This document shows, piece after piece, positions 24,942 to 32,928 of a stretch of DNA of 64,000 nt (positions are counted from its first letter, which is position 1; every line of letters begins with the position of its first letter). The notes below the pieces were generated by a model that saw only the letters and a list, made by a program, of their open reading frames with translations, was not told where the DNA came from and searched no databases. A program made the position numbers and the translations under genes. Source of the stretch: Pseudonocardia sp. HH130630-07 (GTDB lineage Bacteria > Actinomycetota > Actinomycetes > Mycobacteriales > Pseudonocardiaceae); NCBI RefSeq assembly GCF_001698125.1, contig NZ_CP013854.1:1-64000 (forward strand), written 5' to 3'.

Positions 24942-25814
24942 TCAGGCCGAGGTGACCGCCTCCGGTGCGCGCAGCGACGGCCCGGCGTCCGGCACGACGA
25001 GCGGGGTGCCGGTGACCGGGTCGGGGATGACCCTGGCGCGCAGGCCGAACACCTCGGCCAGCAGCTCCTCGGTGATCACCTCGGCCGGTGGGCCGACGGC
25101 GACGATCCGGCCCTCCTTCATCGCGACCAGCCGGTCGGCGTAGCGGGCGGCGAGGTTGAGGTCGTGCAGGACCATCACCACGGTGCGCCCGGCCTCGGAC
25201 TGCAGCCTGCGGACCAGCTCCAGCACGTCGACCTGGTGGGCGAGGTCCAGGAAGGTCGTCGGCTCGTCGAGCAGCAGCAGGTCGGTCTCCTGGGCGAGCG
25301 CCATCGAGATCCAGGCCCGCTGGCGCTGGCCGCCGGACAGCTCATCGACCGGCCGGTCGGCCATGTCGGCCAGTCCGGTCCAGCTCAGGGCCTCGCCGAC
25401 GGCCCGCTCGTCGTCCCCGGACCACTGCCGGTACCAGGCCTGGTGCGGGTGCCTGCCGCGGGCGACGAGATCGCCGACCGTCAGTCCCTCCGGCGCCAGC
25501 GGGGACTGCGGCAGCACGCCGAGCACCCTGGCGACCTCCTTGGTCGGCGTCCGGTCGATCCGCCGGCCGTCCAGCACGACCTGTCCGGCGCGGACCGGGA
25601 GCAGCCGGGCCAGCGCGCGCAGCACCGTCGACTTCCCGCAGCCGTTCGGGCCGATCACCGTCGTGACCGTGCCGGGCAGCACCTCCAGGTCGAGGTTCTC
25701 GACGATCGTCCGGTCGCCGTAGCCGAGCGTCACCTGCTCGGCCCGGAGCCGGACGACACCCGGCTCGACCGGGTTCCCGCCGGTGGTCGTCCGGTCCTCC
25801 AGATACGCGGTCAT
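24942..25814 (-). CDS. Ferric-siderophore ABC transporter, ATP-binding protein (FecE-like)
   Basis: The 290-residue ATPase has Walker [10 protein letters not shown], the signature [17 protein letters not shown] and Walker [13 protein letters not shown], with the [24 protein letters not shown]-loop region typical of FepC/FecE proteins. It powers import of ferric siderophores through the two permeases encoded just upstream. Its ATG overlaps the stop of the preceding permease (ATGA). It is last in the three-gene unit, and no substrate-binding protein is encoded here. Confidence 0.93.
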   Translation of the reverse strand: MTAYLEDRTTTGGNPVEPGVVRLRAEQVTLGYGDRTIVENLDLEVLPGTVTTVIGPNGCGKSTVLRALARLLPVRAGQVVLDGRRIDRTPTKEVARVLGVLPQSPLAPEGLTVGDLVARGRHPHQAWYRQWSGDDERAVGEALSWTGLADMADRPVDELSGGQRQRAWISMALAQETDLLLLDEPTTFLDLAHQVDVLELVRRLQSEAGRTVVMVLHDLNLAARYADRLVAMKEGRIVAVGPPAEVITEELLAEVFGLRARVIPDPVTGTPLVVPDAGPSLRAPEAVTSA

Positions 25815-26911
25815 GCGCGGGCCTCCTGACGGGCGCGGGCGAGCAGGAACAACAGGTAGGGCGCGCCGAGCACCGCGGTGACGATGCCGACGGGTAGTTC
25901 GATGGCACCGAGCGCGGTGCGCGCGATGAGATCGGCGACGACGGTGAGCGCCGCGCCGAGCAGCATGGAGACCGCCAGCGGCGGGCTGCCGACCCGGCAC
26001 ACCCGGCGCGCGATCTGCGGGCAGACCAGCGCGACGAACGCGATCGGCCCGGCCGCGGCCGTCGCCACCGACGCGAGCCCGACCGACACGAACAGCAGCC
26101 CGGTCCGGGCCCCGTTCACCCGGATCCCGATCCCCCGCGCGGTGTCGTCGTCGAAGCGCAGCCCGCCGAGCACGTGGGCCAGCACGAACGCGAGCGGGAC
26201 GAGCACCGCCATCGCGATCGACAGCGGGACGACCTCGTTCCAGCTGCGCGCGTTGAGGCTGCCGTTGAGCCAGACCTGGGCCTGGGCGGCCTGGTAGATC
26301 TGGGCCACGGTGAGCAGCCACTGCACGGCCGCGACGAGCACCGCCTGGACCCCGATGCCGATCAGCACCAGGCGGTAGCCCTGGATCCCCCGGCGCCAGG
26401 CGAGCACGTACACCACGGTCGCGCTGGCCAGCCCGCCGATCAGCGCCGCCAGCGGGATGCCCAGCGAGGCGAACCATCCGCCGACGCCGGCGACACCACC
26501 ACCGAGGACGATCACGAACACCGCCGACGCGGCCGCGCCCCACTGCACCCCGATGATGTCCGGGCTGGCCAGCGGGTTGCGGGCGATCGACTGCAGGATC
26601 GCCCCGGACACCGCGAGCGCCCCGCCGACCAGCGCGCCGGTCAGGGTCCGGGGCAGGCGCAGCTCCAGCACGACCAGCTGCTGCCCGGCGTCGCCGCCGC
26701 CGAACAGGGTGGCGAGCACGTCGGTGATCGCGATCGGGTAGTCGCCGCGGCCCATGTTGGTCGCGGCCGCCAGCAGCAGCACCGCGGCCGTGACGACGAG
26801 CACGACCAGCGGCCGCGGGCGCAGCACCCCGGAGAAGCGGCCCACCCGCAGCGGTCGCCGGCCGGCGACCGGCACGACCTCGGGGCTGCGCTCCGGCGCC
26901 GGGGCGCTCAC
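25811..26911 (-). CDS. Ferric-siderophore ABC transporter permease (FecCD family), second
   Basis: The 366-residue protein has about ten hydrophobic segments and FecCD signatures: [41 protein letters not shown] and [19 protein letters not shown]. It should form a heterodimeric channel with the upstream permease. The GTG start overlaps that permease's stop by four bases. A Gly-rich segment ([12 protein letters not shown]) sits in a periplasmic loop. Confidence 0.92.
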   Translation of the reverse strand: MSAPAPERSPEVVPVAGRRPLRVGRFSGVLRPRPLVVLVVTAAVLLLAAATNMGRGDYPIAITDVLATLFGGGDAGQQLVVLELRLPRTLTGALVGGALAVSGAILQSIARNPLASPDIIGVQWGAAASAVFVIVLGGGVAGVGGWFASLGIPLAALIGGLASATVVYVLAWRRGIQGYRLVLIGIGVQAVLVAAVQWLLTVAQIYQAAQAQVWLNGSLNARSWNEVVPLSIAMAVLVPLAFVLAHVLGGLRFDDDTARGIGIRVNGARTGLLFVSVGLASVATAAAGPIAFVALVCPQIARRVCRVGSPPLAVSMLLGAALTVVADLIARTALGAIELPVGIVTAVLGAPYLLFLLARARQEARA

Positions 26912-27963
26912 ACCGCCCCCAGCTTCTTGCGCCGGACCAGCGCGATGAAGAACGGCCCGCCGATCAGCGCGACCACGATGCCCACCTGCAGCTCCCCGGG
27001 GCGGACCACGACCCGCCCCACGACGTCGGCGACCAGCAACAGCACCGCTCCCGCCAGCCCGGACGCGGGCAGCAGCCACCGGTGGTCGGGCCCGGTGAAG
27101 GCGCGCACCACGTGCGGCACGATCAGCCCGAGGAAGGTGATCGGCCCGCAGGCCGCGGTGGCCGCGCCGGCGAGCAGGGTGATCGCGACGACGCCGACGA
27201 GCCGGGTCCGGCGCACCGAGTGCCCCAGCGAGGTGGCGACGTCGTCGCCGAGCGAGAGCGCGTTCAGCGCCGGTGCGCTGGCCAGCGCCAGCACGGTCCC
27301 CACCACGATGAACCAGACCACCTGGCCGGCCACGTCGGCGTCCCGCCCGGCGAGCGAGCCGACCACCCAGAACCGGTAGGCGTCGAGGCTGGTCTCGTCG
27401 AGCAGCACGATCGACGACGTGAGCGCCTGCAGCAGGAAGCTGACCGCCGCACCGGCCAGCGCGAGCGAGACCGGGGTGGCACCGCCGGTCGCCCGGGTGC
27501 CGATCACGAACACCGCGACGCTCGCGACGAGCGCACCGGCGAAGGCGAACCACACGTAGCCGAACAGGCTGGTGACCCCGAACAGGTAGATCCCGCAGAC
27601 GACGAAGAACGCGGCCCCGGCGTTGATGCCGAGCAGCCCGGGATCGGCGAGCGGGTTGCGGGTGAAGCCCTGGGCCAGTGCCCCGGCCAGGCCGAGCGCG
27701 ATGCCCACCAGCACGCCGAGCAGCGTCCGCGGGATCCGCAGCGAGCGGATGACCAGGTCGTTCTCGGTGCCCGTCGGGGCGAACAGGGCGGAGAACACCT
27801 CGCCCGGCGGGATGACCTTCGTCCCGATGGCGATGCTCCCCAGCAGCGCGACCAGCAGGGCCGCACCGAGTGCGGCGAGACCGATCAGGCGGCGCCGGCG
27901 CAGTGAGCGCTTCGGCGGTGCCGGGGCCGCGGTGTCCCGGGGCCGGACGCGGATCGCGTTCAC
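26908..27963 (-). CDS. Ferric-siderophore ABC transporter permease (FecCD family), first
   Basis: The 351-residue permease shows [40 protein letters not shown] and [17 protein letters not shown], which define the FecCD family. It is the first gene of the iron-uptake unit. GTG 27963 is preferred, with AGGAGG eleven bases upstream; GTG 27984 would add seven residues but has no ribosome-binding site. An iron-box-like sequence lies 67 bases upstream, so the unit is probably repressed by a DtxR/IdeR-type regulator when iron is sufficient. Confidence 0.9.
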   Translation of the reverse strand: MNAIRVRPRDTAAPAPPKRSLRRRRLIGLAALGAALLVALLGSIAIGTKVIPPGEVFSALFAPTGTENDLVIRSLRIPRTLLGVLVGIALGLAGALAQGFTRNPLADPGLLGINAGAAFFVVCGIYLFGVTSLFGYVWFAFAGALVASVAVFVIGTRATGGATPVSLALAGAAVSFLLQALTSSIVLLDETSLDAYRFWVVGSLAGRDADVAGQVVWFIVVGTVLALASAPALNALSLGDDVATSLGHSVRRTRLVGVVAITLLAGAATAACGPITFLGLIVPHVVRAFTGPDHRWLLPASGLAGAVLLLVADVVGRVVVRPGELQVGIVVALIGGPFFIALVRRKKLGAV

Positions 27964-28029
27964 CTGATTGCCGTCCTCCTGCACGAGACGTCACACCGGC
28001 CCCACCCGTCCGGTGCGGCTCCGCTCACC

Positions 28030-28048
28030 ATAAGTGAGGCTGCCCTAC
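28030..28048. promoter_or_regulatory. Probable iron box (DmdR/IdeR/DtxR type)
   Basis: On the minus strand GTAGGGCAGCCTCACTTAT matches 13 of 19 positions of the actinomycete iron box TTAGGTTAGGCTCACCTAA, including the core AG-C-CTCAC-TA. It lies directly upstream of the ferric-siderophore permease operon. Confidence 0.6.
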
Positions 28049-28100
28049 GACTGAACACCCACTGGGTCACGTCCGCGTCACGCCGGGCATCCTCACCGCG

Positions 28101-28832
28101 GTGCCGACCCGACAGCCGCTCCCCCCGGCCGCGCCGCACCCGCCGGCCCGGCCGCGGGTGACCGCGATCATGGTCTCCTCCCTCGACGGCGCGGGCACCG
28201 CGGGCGGGCGGGGCTCGCAGGGACTGAGCACGCCCGCGGACCGGATGCTGTTCCGGTCGCTGCGCCGGAGCGCGGACGCCGTCCTCGTCGGTGCCGGGAC
28301 GGTGCGCGACGAGGACTACCGGGGCGTCCGCCGGCGCCGCCCGACGACCGACGACCCGACGCCCGGGGAGCCGCCGCCGGTCGTCGTCGTCACCGGGTCG
28401 GCCGATCTCGCCCCGGACGCGGCCCTGCTCACCGACACGATCACCCCGCCGATCGTGCTCACCACCGGCGGTGCCCCCGCCGCCCGGCGGGCCGCGCTGG
28501 CCGCCGCCGGGGCCGACGTCGTCGTGCTGCCCGACCTCCGGCCGGGCCCGCTGCTCGCCGAGCTGGGCCGGCGCGGGCTGCGCTCGGTGCTCTGCGAGGG
28601 CGGGCCCACCCTGCTCGGTGCGCTCGTCGCGGCCGACGCGGTGGACGAGCTGCGCCTGACCCTGGTCCCGGTGCTCGTCGGCGGGCCGGCCGGGCGGATC
28701 GCGACCGGGCCGGTGGCCCCCGCGGTACCGCGCGGGATGCGGCTCGCGGGCCACGACGCCGCCCCCGACGGCACCCTGCTGCTGCACTACGTCCGGGGCG
28801 ATGTCCGGGGTGATCACCCTCCGAACGGGTGA
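28101..28832 (+). CDS. RibD C-terminal-domain reductase (pyrimidine reductase/DHFR-like)
   Basis: The 243-residue protein is a single RibD-C domain without the deaminase half. It has TAIMVSSLDGAGT at the start, DAVLVGAGTVRDEDY in the middle and LCEGGPTLLGALVAADAVDEL toward the end, all typical of NADPH-dependent reductases related to 5-amino-6-ribosylamino-uracil reductase. Stand-alone members are common in actinomycetes, and their substrates are often unknown. The start is GTG. It is divergent from the iron transporter and ends about 100 bases before the Asp23 cluster. Confidence 0.85.
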   Translation: MPTRQPLPPAAPHPPARPRVTAIMVSSLDGAGTAGGRGSQGLSTPADRMLFRSLRRSADAVLVGAGTVRDEDYRGVRRRRPTTDDPTPGEPPPVVVVTGSADLAPDAALLTDTITPPIVLTTGGAPAARRAALAAAGADVVVLPDLRPGPLLAELGRRGLRSVLCEGGPTLLGALVAADAVDELRLTLVPVLVGGPAGRIATGPVAPAVPRGMRLAGHDAAPDGTLLLHYVRGDVRGDHPPNG

Positions 28833-28930
28833 ACTGTCGTGAGGGATGCGCCGATCCGGGCATCACACCTGCGACGGCAATGTCCGGCGGCGCCGACGCG
28901 ATCCGCCGGACCGCACGAAAGGAGCAGGTC

Positions 28931-29416
28931 ATGACGTCCAGCACCCCGGCGAAGACCACCGCGGCCACCCCGGCGACCCCCGTGGTCCCGGCCGCCGACG
29001 GCACCCAGGGCAAGACGACGATCGCCGCGTCGGTCGTCCAGAAGATCGCCGGGATCGCCGCCCGCGAGGTCGCGGGCGTGTTCTCGATGGGATCCGGCGC
29101 GTCGCGCGCGTTCGGCGCCCTGCGCGAGCGGATCCCCGGCGGTGGCACCACCGGGGCGTCCAACGTCGCCGGGGTTAGGGTCGAGGTCGGCGAGAAGCAG
29201 GCCGCGGTCGACCTCGACATCGTCGTGGAGTACGGCGTCTCGATCGCCGAGCTGGCCAAGGCCGTCCGGCGCAACGTCATCGGGGCCGTGGAGCGGATGA
29301 CCGGGCTGGAGGTCATCGAGGTGAACATCTCGGTGAACGACATCCACCTCGCCTCCGAGGAGGACGAGCGCCCCGAGGCCCCGGCGCCCGCACCGGCCCC
29401 GCGCGTCGTGGAGTGA
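28931..29416 (+). CDS. Asp23/Gls24 family envelope stress protein
   Basis: The 161-residue protein has a Thr/Pro/Ala-rich leader, then the Asp23/Gls24 domain at about 28-140 (TTIAASVVQKIAGIAAREVAGV, VEVGEKQAAVDLDIVVEYG, VIEVNISVNDI) and an acidic Pro/Ala-rich tail. In Staphylococcus, Asp23 is a membrane-tethered alkaline-shock protein held by AmaP; an AmaP-like gene closes this cluster. The ATG has AAAGGAG eight bases upstream. It is the first of seven closely spaced genes. Confidence 0.9.
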   Translation: MTSSTPAKTTAATPATPVVPAADGTQGKTTIAASVVQKIAGIAAREVAGVFSMGSGASRAFGALRERIPGGGTTGASNVAGVRVEVGEKQAAVDLDIVVEYGVSIAELAKAVRRNVIGAVERMTGLEVIEVNISVNDIHLASEEDERPEAPAPAPAPRVVE

Positions 29417-29790
29417 CGATGTCCGTCCCCTCCTCCCGTTCGCCCGCCGCGGTGGTCACCGGCTCGCCCGGTGCCCCCGCGGCCGGCCGCGGGCCGGAGC
29501 CGGGCGCGCTGGCCGAACTGGTCGCCGACACCGTCGCCGCACACCCGTCGGTCGCCCGGCTCGACGGCGGCCTGTTCGGCGCCGTCGCCACCTGGCTGCC
29601 CGGCCGCCGTCTGGTCGGGGTGCACGTCGGCGGGCCCGGCGAGCCGGTCGAGGTCGCCGTGGTGCTGACCCTGGACCGGCCCATCCCGGCGACCGTCGCC
29701 GCACTGCGCCGTAGTGTGGCGCCGCTCGTCGACGGCGTCCCGGTCGACGTCACGGTCTCCGACGTGGAGATCGCGGGGGACGGCGCGTGA
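29413..29790 (+). CDS. Small protein of the Asp23 cluster, probable degenerate Asp23-like domain
   Basis: I do not recognise a firm family. The 125-residue protein lacks membrane segments; its second half (VAVVLTLDRPIPATVAALRRSVAPLV then VTVSDVEI) echoes the beta-alpha-beta pattern and ending of Asp23 domains. GTG 29413 overlaps the previous stop (GTGA); ATG 29419 is an equally possible start. It overlaps the next gene by four bases, so it is translated as part of the cluster. Confidence 0.7.
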   Translation: MTMSVPSSRSPAAVVTGSPGAPAAGRGPEPGALAELVADTVAAHPSVARLDGGLFGAVATWLPGRRLVGVHVGGPGEPVEVAVVLTLDRPIPATVAALRRSVAPLVDGVPVDVTVSDVEIAGDGA

Positions 29791-30143
29791 CCCGGGCGGC
29801 GGAGGTTCGGATGGACGGCCGGGACGCCCGGGGCGGTCTGACGCCCGAGCAGCGCGCCGCCTACCGGGCCTTCGTCCGCACCCACCACCCGGACCGCGGC
29901 GGCGACCCGGCGGAGTTCCGGGCCGGGCTCGCGCGGTACCGGGCACTTGCCGCCGGCGAAGCGCTCGACGACCCGGCCGGGACCGCTCGCGAGCCGGACC
30001 CGGCCGACCGGCGCTTCGACGGCCCGATCGAGATCGTCCCGGACCTTCCGCTGCCCACCAGGGTGCTGATCGCCATGATCCGCACCGTCCGCCGCCGTAC
30101 GCATCCCCGGGTCGACCGGCCCGGCCGCGACCCCCAGTCCTGA
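29787..30143 (+). CDS. Small J-domain-like protein (HPD motif)
   Basis: This 118-residue protein contains LTPEQRAAYRAFVRTHHPDRGGDPAEF, read as a J-domain helix II, the diagnostic HPD tripeptide and the start of helix III; helix IV seems reduced. J domains stimulate the ATPase of DnaK-type chaperones. There is no zinc-finger or substrate-binding part. A C-terminal basic segment follows. The GTG start overlaps the preceding stop by four bases, placing it inside the envelope-stress cluster. The HPD could in principle be coincidental, but the surrounding helical pattern fits. Confidence 0.65.
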   Translation: MTRAAEVRMDGRDARGGLTPEQRAAYRAFVRTHHPDRGGDPAEFRAGLARYRALAAGEALDDPAGTAREPDPADRRFDGPIEIVPDLPLPTRVLIAMIRTVRRRTHPRVDRPGRDPQS

Positions 30144-30161
30144 CCCTCACGGAGGTATCCC

Positions 30162-30341
30162 ATGACCGCCACCCAGACCGGCCTCATCGCGGGTCTCCTG
30201 CTCGGGGTCGCCGGCGCCGCCGGCAACTTCCTCGGCTTCGTCATCGCGCTCGTGCTCGGCGTGATCGGCCTGGCCGCGGGCCGCTACCTCGACGGCGACC
30301 TCGACCTCAGCGGCCTGCTCGGCCGGGGCCGGGACCGGTGA
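30162..30341 (+). CDS. Small membrane protein, DUF2273-like
   Basis: A 59-residue protein with two hydrophobic stretches (GLIAGLLLGVAGAAGNFLGFVIALVL, then VIGLAAG) and a short charged tail. DUF2273 proteins of this size accompany Asp23 and AmaP in many Gram-positive bacteria and are thought to help tether the complex to the membrane. The ATG has a strong GGAGG six bases upstream, and its TGA overlaps the next GTG by four bases. Confidence 0.82.
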   Translation: MTATQTGLIAGLLLGVAGAAGNFLGFVIALVLGVIGLAAGRYLDGDLDLSGLLGRGRDR

Positions 30342-30712
30342 CCCCGCTCGCCGAGCCGGGCGAACGCGGCCGGCTCGACGTCGATCCCGCGGTGCTCCGC
30401 AAGATCGTCGAGCACGCCGCCGACACCGCCCGCTCCACCCGGCACCGCACCCGCAGGCTCGCCGGCCTCGACGTCGGCGAGTCCGGCCCGAGCGCCCGGG
30501 TGACCGCGCGCTCGTCGGACCAGGTCGACGTCCGGCTGCGGCTCACGCTCGTCTACCCGGGCGCGGTCCGGGCGGCCGTCGCCGACCTGCGCGAGCGCGT
30601 CGCGTCCGACCTGCTCCGGATGACCGGGCACCGGCTGCACCGGTTCACCGTCGACGTCGGCGCCCTGCAGTCCGACACCGCGTCCGCGCCGGAGACCGCC
30701 CGGGTGCGCTGA
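30338..30712 (+). CDS. Second Asp23/Gls24 family protein
   Basis: This 124-residue protein covers a single Asp23-like domain: LDVDPAVLRKIVEHAADTARS, then a beta segment VDVRLRLTLVYPG and a closing FTVDVGAL. It is more diverged than the first paralogue and has more Arg (TRHRTRRLAG). The GTG start overlaps the stop of the small membrane protein. Confidence 0.78.
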   Translation: MTPLAEPGERGRLDVDPAVLRKIVEHAADTARSTRHRTRRLAGLDVGESGPSARVTARSSDQVDVRLRLTLVYPGAVRAAVADLRERVASDLLRMTGHRLHRFTVDVGALQSDTASAPETARVR

Positions 30713-30748
30713 GCGCCCCGGCCCCTCAGAAAGGCAGGTGAGGACACC

Positions 30749-31300
30749 GTGCGTGTCCTGCTCCGACTCCTCGCCCCGCTGGTCAGCCTGGCCGTGGCGG
30801 CACTCGGCGCGCTCGTGGTCGTCGAGGTCGTGGCGGCCTGGGCCGCCCCCGGCCCGGGAGCCGGTCTGCTCGTCCCGTGGCGGGACTGGCGCGAGACCGC
30901 CCGGACCACGCTGTGGACCGCACAGCCGGTGCAGTGGATCGCGATCGCCGCGATCGTCGCCGGTGCGGTGCTGCTGCTGATCGGGCTGCTCGCCCGGCGG
31001 CACGACGTGGCGCTGCGCTCGCCGTCCCCGGGGCTGACCGTCACCACCTCGCCCCGGGTGCTGGCCCGTCTCGTCGGCAGCCGGGTCCGGGACCTCGACC
31101 CGGTCACCAGCGCGTCGGTCACCGCGTCCGCGCGGTCGGTCGTCGTCCGGGCCGGTGGTCGTGGCGAGCCCACGGAGCTGCGGCAGGAGGCCACCACGGC
31201 GGCCACCGCGGTGCTGGAGGCGTTGCCACTGGCCCGCCGGCCGCGGCTGACGGTCCGGGCCGCCCCCGACCGCCCGGACACCACGAGGGGAGTGCACTGA
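30749..31300 (+). CDS. DUF6286-type two-TM membrane protein
   Basis: The 183-residue protein has two membrane segments (about 8-32 and 62-82) followed by a soluble domain that resembles the C-terminal part of AmaP-like proteins (TTSPRVLARLVGSRVRDLDPV, then SVTASARSVVVRAGG). It corresponds to proteins annotated as DUF6286 in actinomycete Asp23 clusters; that assignment is from recall of the cluster layout. Function unknown, probably scaffolding at the membrane. Confidence 0.72.
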   Translation: MRVLLRLLAPLVSLAVAALGALVVVEVVAAWAAPGPGAGLLVPWRDWRETARTTLWTAQPVQWIAIAAIVAGAVLLLIGLLARRHDVALRSPSPGLTVTTSPRVLARLVGSRVRDLDPVTSASVTASARSVVVRAGGRGEPTELRQEATTAATAVLEALPLARRPRLTVRAAPDRPDTTRGVH

Positions 31301-31301
31301 C

Positions 31302-32024
31302 ATGTCCGCCGAGACCACCGCCGCACCGTCGTCCACCGGGGGACCGCAGCCGTCGGACCGCGACTCCGCGGGCGCCGGGCAGGCACTCCCGCCGGGTGAC
31401 CCGCGCCGCGCCGCCAGGGCCGCCCGCCGGGCGCGCTACCGCTCCGCGGGCGGCGCCCGGTGGGGCTTCACCGTGCTCGGCCTGGTCCTGGCCGCGGCCG
31501 GGGTGCTCGCCCTGCTGCTGCAGGCCGGGCTGTTCGGGGCCGGCCGGGCGCTGCGCCCGGTGCTCGACCCGCTGATCGAGCAGTTCCTGGTCGCCGTGCC
31601 GACCCCGGCCAGGGTGGTCGCGATCGTCGCCGGGCTGGTGCTCGTCGTGCTCGGCCTGCTCTGGGCGGTGCGCGCGCTGCGCCCGGAGTCCCGTCCCGAG
31701 CTCGTGCTCGACGCCGGTGACGAGACCGAGATCCGGGTCAGCTCCGCGGCCGCCGCGGACGCGGTCGCCGACGGCGCCACGGCCCTGCCGGGCGTCACCC
31801 GGTCCCGGGCCCGGATGGTCGGCAGCACCGCCCGGCCCGCGGTCCGGGCCTCGGTCTGGGTGGACGCCGACGTCGCGCACTCCGAGGTGGCCGAGATCTG
31901 CCGCCGGCTCGACGCCGAGGTGCTGCCCCAGGTCCGCGACGCCCTCGAACTGGCCGACCTTCCGGTCGCCGTCCGGATCGAGCTGGACTCCCCCGACCAC
32001 CGCTCCGGCCCCCGGGTCGCGTGA
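31302..32024 (+). CDS. amaP: AmaP-like alkaline shock membrane anchor protein
   Basis: The 240-residue protein has a basic, Ala/Arg-rich cytoplasmic start, two membrane segments (about 52-73 and 100-122) and a soluble C-terminal domain with RVSSAAAADAVADGATALPGV and VRASVWVDADVAHSEVAEI, the AmaP layout. AmaP anchors Asp23 polymers to the membrane. The ATG begins one base after the preceding stop, with GAGGGGAG upstream. It is the last gene of the cluster. Confidence 0.78.
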   Translation: MSAETTAAPSSTGGPQPSDRDSAGAGQALPPGDPRRAARAARRARYRSAGGARWGFTVLGLVLAAAGVLALLLQAGLFGAGRALRPVLDPLIEQFLVAVPTPARVVAIVAGLVLVVLGLLWAVRALRPESRPELVLDAGDETEIRVSSAAAADAVADGATALPGVTRSRARMVGSTARPAVRASVWVDADVAHSEVAEICRRLDAEVLPQVRDALELADLPVAVRIELDSPDHRSGPRVA

Positions 32025-32073
32025 CCCGTGCCCCGGTGAGGGGCTTCACACCGGGCCCACGGGAGCGGCCCCG

Positions 32074-32079
32074 TACGGT
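32074..32079 (+). promoter_or_regulatory. -10 box for leaderless SDR gene
   Basis: TACGGT, six bases, then ATG 32086, with no ribosome-binding site. Confidence 0.5.
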
Positions 32080-32085
32080 CGGTCC

Positions 32086-32838
32086 ATGAGCGGAGTGCTG
32101 AGCGGCAGGACCGCCCTGGTCACCGGGGCGGGCAGCGGGATCGGGATGGCCGTGGCCCGTCGTCTGGCCGCCGACGGCGCCACGGTGCACGCGGTCGACC
32201 TGGACGGGGACCGGGTCGCCGCGCTCGCCGCCGAGGTCGATCTCGTCACCCCGCACACCTGCGACCTGTCCGACCTGGATGCCGTCGAGCGGTTGCCGGT
32301 CGACGTCGACGTCCTGGTCAACAACGCCGGCCGCCAGCACGTCTCGCGGCTGGAGGAGTTCGACCCGGACGTCTTCTCGGCGATCCTGCGGCTGATGCTG
32401 GAGTCGCCGTTCCGGCTGATCCGCCGCTCGCTGCCGCACATGTACGCGCGCGGCTGGGGCCGGGTCATCAACATCTCCAGCGCGCACGGGCTGCGCGCCT
32501 CCCCGTTCAAGTCGGCCTACGTCTCCGCCAAGCACGGGCTGGAGGGCCTGTCCAAGGTCACCGCGCTGGAGGGCGCCGAGCACGGGGTGACCAGCAACTG
32601 CATCAACCCGGCCTACGTCCGTACCCCGCTGGTCGAGGCCCAGATCGCCGACCAGGCGCGCACCCACGGCATCTCCGCCGACGAGGTCGTGGAGAAGATC
32701 ATGCTCACCCCGGTGGCGGTGAAGCGGCTGATCGAGCCGGCCGAGACCGCCGAGCTGGCCGCGCTGCTGTGGGGCCCGGCCTCGGCGTCGATCACCGGGT
32801 CGTCGCTGAGCCAGGACGGCGGCTGGACCGCCCGGTAG
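32086..32838 (+). CDS. 3-hydroxybutyrate dehydrogenase-like SDR
   Basis: The 250-residue classical SDR has TGAGSGIG at 14-21, NNAG, the catalytic Ser in INISSAHG and YxxxK in SAYVSAKHG, with the C-terminal LSQDGGWTAR typical of 3-hydroxybutyrate dehydrogenases (interconverting 3-hydroxybutyrate and acetoacetate with NAD). The DLDGD after the second strand supports NAD. It is apparently monocistronic and probably leaderless. Confidence 0.85.
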   Translation: MSGVLSGRTALVTGAGSGIGMAVARRLAADGATVHAVDLDGDRVAALAAEVDLVTPHTCDLSDLDAVERLPVDVDVLVNNAGRQHVSRLEEFDPDVFSAILRLMLESPFRLIRRSLPHMYARGWGRVINISSAHGLRASPFKSAYVSAKHGLEGLSKVTALEGAEHGVTSNCINPAYVRTPLVEAQIADQARTHGISADEVVEKIMLTPVAVKRLIEPAETAELAALLWGPASASITGSSLSQDGGWTAR

Positions 32839-32928
32839 CCGGCTCACCCGAGCCACACCCGGCTGCGGGCAGACTGGGCGTCGCCCGGGTACCGCCCGGG
32901 ACGGGCTGACGACGAACGGGGGACTCCG

